This document shows positions 6,006 through 7,743 of a stretch of 7,743 nt of DNA, piece after piece (position 1 is the stretch's first letter; every line of letters begins with the position of its first letter). The notes under the pieces are model-generated. The model saw nothing but the letters and a program-made list of their open reading frames with translations, was not told the DNA's origin and did not search any database. Position numbers and translations under genes: made by a program. Location: positions 1 through 7,743 of the forward strand of contig JBJOJS010000009.1 in assembly GCA_046046455.1 (NCBI GenBank), read 5' to 3'. The DNA comes from Mxb001 sp046046455. GTDB taxonomy: Bacteria > Actinomycetota > Actinomycetes > S36-B12.

Positions 6006-6353
6006 ATGGCCGTCCTCGTCATCGAACCATCGCACCTGTCGGTGCGGCTGGGTCGCTGGGAGCGCTTCGGCACCTTCCAGGGCAGCTTCGACATCCCCTG
6101 GGAGCACATCGTCTACGCCGAGGCCTCCACGGACATGTGGCCGCGCGTGCGCGGCTGGCGCTGGCCCGGGATCGGCATCCCGCACGTCATCCTGGTGGGA
6201 CGCATGCGCTACCGGGGTGGCCAGGATTTTTGTGCGCTCATCGGCACCAAACCCGGGATCGTCATCGAACTCAGGGACGAGCCCTACAACCGGCTTCTCG
6301 CGACCACCGGCAATGCCGCGCACATCGTGCGACGCGTGACCCAAGGTCGCTGA
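6006..6353 (+). CDS. Conserved small PH-like protein with GIGIP motif, 115 aa
   Basis: Short soluble protein of a type common in Actinomycetota and usually left hypothetical; the alternating hydrophobic pattern fits the small beta-barrel of bacterial PH-like domains. Recognisable blocks are LSVRLGRWERFGTFQG near the N-terminus, the hallmark RWPGIGIPHVILVG at about 52-65, and RGGQDFCALIGTKPGIVIEL at about 70-89, followed by a short helical tail (EPYNRLLAT). There is no signal peptide or membrane helix. The start ATG 6006 is the first in frame to give the full family length. It is divergent from the RecB-type nuclease and followed 43 bp later by the acetolactate decarboxylase gene on the same strand. 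Molecular function is unknown; the fold assignment comes from pattern recognition only. Confidence 0.85.
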   Translation: MAVLVIEPSHLSVRLGRWERFGTFQGSFDIPWEHIVYAEASTDMWPRVRGWRWPGIGIPHVILVGRMRYRGGQDFCALIGTKPGIVIELRDEPYNRLLATTGNAAHIVRRVTQGR

Positions 6354-6364
6354 AGGGCGCCGTA

Positions 6365-6383
6365 CACGTCCGCGAGCGACGTG
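6365..6383. promoter_or_regulatory. Inverted repeat CACGTC-N7-GACGTG upstream of budA
   Basis: Perfect 6-bp arms at 6365-6370 and 6378-6383 flank seven bases in the 43-bp gap between the PH-like gene and budA. It ends one base before the possible -10 hexamer (6385-6390), so it would occupy the spacer/-35 region, as a repressor operator would. It could instead be a weak RNA hairpin after the PH-like gene, but no T-run follows. Confidence 0.45.
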
Positions 6384-6384
6384 G

Positions 6385-6390
6385 AAGCAT
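6385..6390 (+). promoter_or_regulatory. Possible -10 element AAGCAT of budA
   Basis: AAGCAT sits at -12 to -7 from the GTG at 6397 and keeps A at -11 and T at -7. The match to TANNNT is weak, and no Shine-Dalgarno precedes the GTG. Confidence 0.22.
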
Positions 6391-6396
6391 CAGCCC

Positions 6397-7146
6397 GTGA
6401 TCCACTTCCCGAACGGCCGCCGGCTTGCCCTCATCGCGACCGCACTTGCGGCGACCGCTCTCGTCGCCGGAGTGCCCCTGGCCTCGGCAAACAGCGCGCC
6501 CGCGCCCACCGGCTGGGTCGCGCAGGTCGGCACCTTCGACTACCTCGTGCAACCCGACTACGACGGACTCGCCTCGCTGCGCGACGTCGTGGGCGACTCC
6601 ACGATCGGACTGGGGACATTCGATCGCCTCGACGGAGAGCTCATCATGATCGGCGGCACCGTCTATCGCGTCGGCACGGATGGGGTGCCGCGCAAGGCAA
6701 GCCTTACGCGAAGCACTCCTTGGTTCGAAGGAGTGCGCTTCACGCCCCAGGCATCGATGCGACTCGACGAGGGCACCGAGTGTTCAGCGCTGCTCCCCTT
6801 GATCGACAAACTCGCCGACACAGGCGAGGGCATGGTCGCCGTGCGACTGATCGGCACCTTCACCACACTCACTGCCCGCAGCGTGCCGGCGCAGTCGCAG
6901 CCCTACCCCCCGCTTGCCGAGGTCGTCGCTGAGCAGACCGTCTTCCCATTGCAGAATGTCGCGGCCACGCTCGTCGGCTTCCGCACCGGCGCTGACCTGC
7001 TCGGCATCGGGGCACCAGGCGTGCACCTCCACGGCCTCACGCGGGCCCGCGACGCCGGTGGGCACATTCTGAACTGCACGACCGGACCTGATGTGCGTCT
7101 CACCATCCAACGCACGCGGGGCGTACAGGTGCTGGCTTCGTCCTGA
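6397..7146 (+). CDS. budA: Alpha-acetolactate decarboxylase with signal peptide
   Basis: Converts 2-acetolactate to acetoin and CO2, the second step of the acetoin/butanediol branch. 249 aa. Family blocks: YDGLASLRDVV (55-65), GLGTFDRLDGELIMIGGTVYRV (71-92) with Glu81 at the active-site Glu position, TPWFEGVRF (107-115), GTFTTLTARSVPAQSQPYPPL (153-173) with the conserved Arg161, and PGVHLHGLTRARDAGGHIL (207-225), whose His210, His212 and His223 match the zinc ligands. The usual Phe after HLH is Gly here. Residues 1-32 form a signal peptide (GRR, a hydrophobic stretch, ASA before NSAPAP), so the enzyme is predicted to be exported, as the Brevibacillus brevis enzyme is. The start GTG 6397 is needed for the full signal peptide. 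No acetolactate synthase or butanediol dehydrogenase lies nearby. Its 3' end overlaps the convergent AbiEi-like gene by 47 nt. Confidence 0.9.
   Translation: MIHFPNGRRLALIATALAATALVAGVPLASANSAPAPTGWVAQVGTFDYLVQPDYDGLASLRDVVGDSTIGLGTFDRLDGELIMIGGTVYRVGTDGVPRKASLTRSTPWFEGVRFTPQASMRLDEGTECSALLPLIDKLADTGEGMVAVRLIGTFTTLTARSVPAQSQPYPPLAEVVAEQTVFPLQNVAATLVGFRTGADLLGIGAPGVHLHGLTRARDAGGHILNCTTGPDVRLTIQRTRGVQVLASS
6713..6736. repeat. 9-bp inverted repeat inside budA
   Basis: GCACTCCTT (6713-6721) and AAGGAGTGC (6728-6736) are exact reverse complements with a 6-nt loop. They lie in the codons for the conserved TPWFEGV block, so they may simply follow from the protein sequence. Confidence 0.6.
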
Positions 7147-7633
7147 CATCGACACCCAGCACCACCGTCTGCATCCAGGACGACGCCAGGCGTGCTTCGC
7201 CCACGTGCGGGAGATGATCACTCAGCGCGGCCGGCAGGGACAGGGCACGCAATCCCATGAAGTGGATGACCTCGCACGTATCCCGGAAACTTCGTGTGAC
7301 CTTCACCGGAGGCACCTCGACGCGGCGAGGCTCACGTGGGACGCACACATCGATGACCCGGCGCCTTTCGATGAGCCCGTGCACAGCGAGTGTCGCGGCC
7401 GGCCCCAGGTGTGATCCCATGCCCGCGACGGCCAGCGCCTCGGCGTAGGGAGTCAACGGCGAGGCCGGGACGAGCAGGGCGCGGTAGGCACCGTGTCCGA
7501 GGCGCTGCAGGAATCCTCGTGAGGCGATCTTGCGAACTTCGACCGCCGGTACGCCCGCCTCGCGCACCCGCCAGGTCGTGACGACACCGTGATGGGAGCG
7601 CGCGATGTCCTGGATGATCTGGCGATAGGTCAC
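7100..7633 (-). CDS. AbiEi-type antitoxin / winged-helix regulator
   Basis: Member of the AbiEi-like family (antitoxin and autorepressor of type IV toxin-antitoxin systems; many relatives occur alone). With the start used here it has 177 aa. Residues about 4-52 form the N-terminal AbiEi winged helix (IIQDIARSHHGVVTTWRVRE, then VRKIASRGFLQRLGHGAYRA); a C-terminal domain follows (GPAATLAVHGL at about 77-87, then ERRRVIDVCVPREP). The start is uncertain: the frame has no stop up to the right edge and GTG 7720 would give 206 aa, but the extra stretch has a poorer G/C-ending codon pattern, the domain begins right after GTG 7633, and CACCGT lies at -12 to -7 of that codon. The last 13 or so residues are antisense to the end of budA. 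No AbiEii-type nucleotidyltransferase follows, since the next gene downstream is convergent; a partner could only lie beyond the right edge. Confidence 0.8.
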   Translation of the reverse strand: MTYRQIIQDIARSHHGVVTTWRVREAGVPAVEVRKIASRGFLQRLGHGAYRALLVPASPLTPYAEALAVAGMGSHLGPAATLAVHGLIERRRVIDVCVPREPRRVEVPPVKVTRSFRDTCEVIHFMGLRALSLPAALSDHLPHVGEARLASSWMQTVVLGVDVRTKPAPVRPACVGW

Positions 7634-7639
7634 GGGATG

Positions 7640-7645
7640 ACGGTG
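7640..7645 (-). promoter_or_regulatory. Possible -10 element CACCGT of the AbiEi-like gene
   Basis: On the minus strand CACCGT lies at -12 to -7 from GTG 7633 and supports that start over GTG 7720, which has no such element (C at -7). A and final T match TANNNT; the first T does not. Confidence 0.28.
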
Positions 7646-7743
7646 ACCGAGGTCTCGGCGCACAGGAAGCCTGTAGACGTTGCCGGGTGGACGAGCGCCA
7701 CTGCTCTCCACTGTGGACACGGTCGCGCCGCGAATGACCGCAT
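7646..7743. other. Right-edge stretch without a convincing gene
   Basis: Upstream of the preferred AbiEi-like start. It contains an 11-bp odd-centred palindrome TCCACTGTGGA (7707-7717). The AbiEi frame stays open through it, so it could encode an N-terminal extension, and an out-of-frame ATG on the minus strand lies at the very end. Confidence 0.4.

Noticed and set aside
7711..7719. DnaA box (GTGTCCACA on the minus strand, one mismatch to TTGTCCACA)
   Set aside because: A single copy with a mismatch, with no cluster and no replication genes nearby.

Overview
The window is about 7.7 kb of high-GC DNA packed with genes on both strands. Codons end mostly in G or C, GTG starts are common, and most starts lack a Shine-Dalgarno sequence but carry a -10-like hexamer at -12 to -7, the leaderless pattern typical of Actinomycetota. 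The protein families (RecB-like Fe-S nuclease, secreted HNH nuclease, short PH-like protein with a GIGIP motif, AbiEi-type regulator) fit an actinobacterium. I cannot name the genus.

Left part (1-2265): an alpha/beta-hydrolase esterase that runs off the left edge and a small 81-residue unknown protein form a minus-strand operon. A divergent LysR-type regulator lies to their right. The shared intergenic region holds a strong ribosome binding site, a plausible promoter for the operon, and a T-N11-A dyad over the lysR -10 box, a classical arrangement for an autoregulated LysR controlling its neighbour. A perfect 13-bp stem-loop sits on the esterase start codon.

Middle part (2275-5933): a secreted HNH nuclease on the plus strand meets, tail to tail with overlapping stop codons, a minus-strand cluster. 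Read in its own direction this cluster is a single-domain RecB/Cas4-like Fe-S nuclease (312 aa), then by a GTGA overlap a 594-aa protein that appears to contain two such domains, the first with intact Fe-S cysteines but no catalytic residues, and then a small two-helix membrane protein. The coupled nuclease pair, with no helicase in view, is the most unusual item here.

Right part (6006-7743): a short PH-like protein divergent from the nuclease pair; an acetolactate decarboxylase with a signal peptide, preceded by a dyad that may be an operator; and, convergent with it and overlapping its 3' end by 47 nt, an AbiEi-type antitoxin/regulator with no toxin partner in the window. No tRNA, rRNA, CRISPR array, insertion sequence or clear intrinsic terminator was seen.
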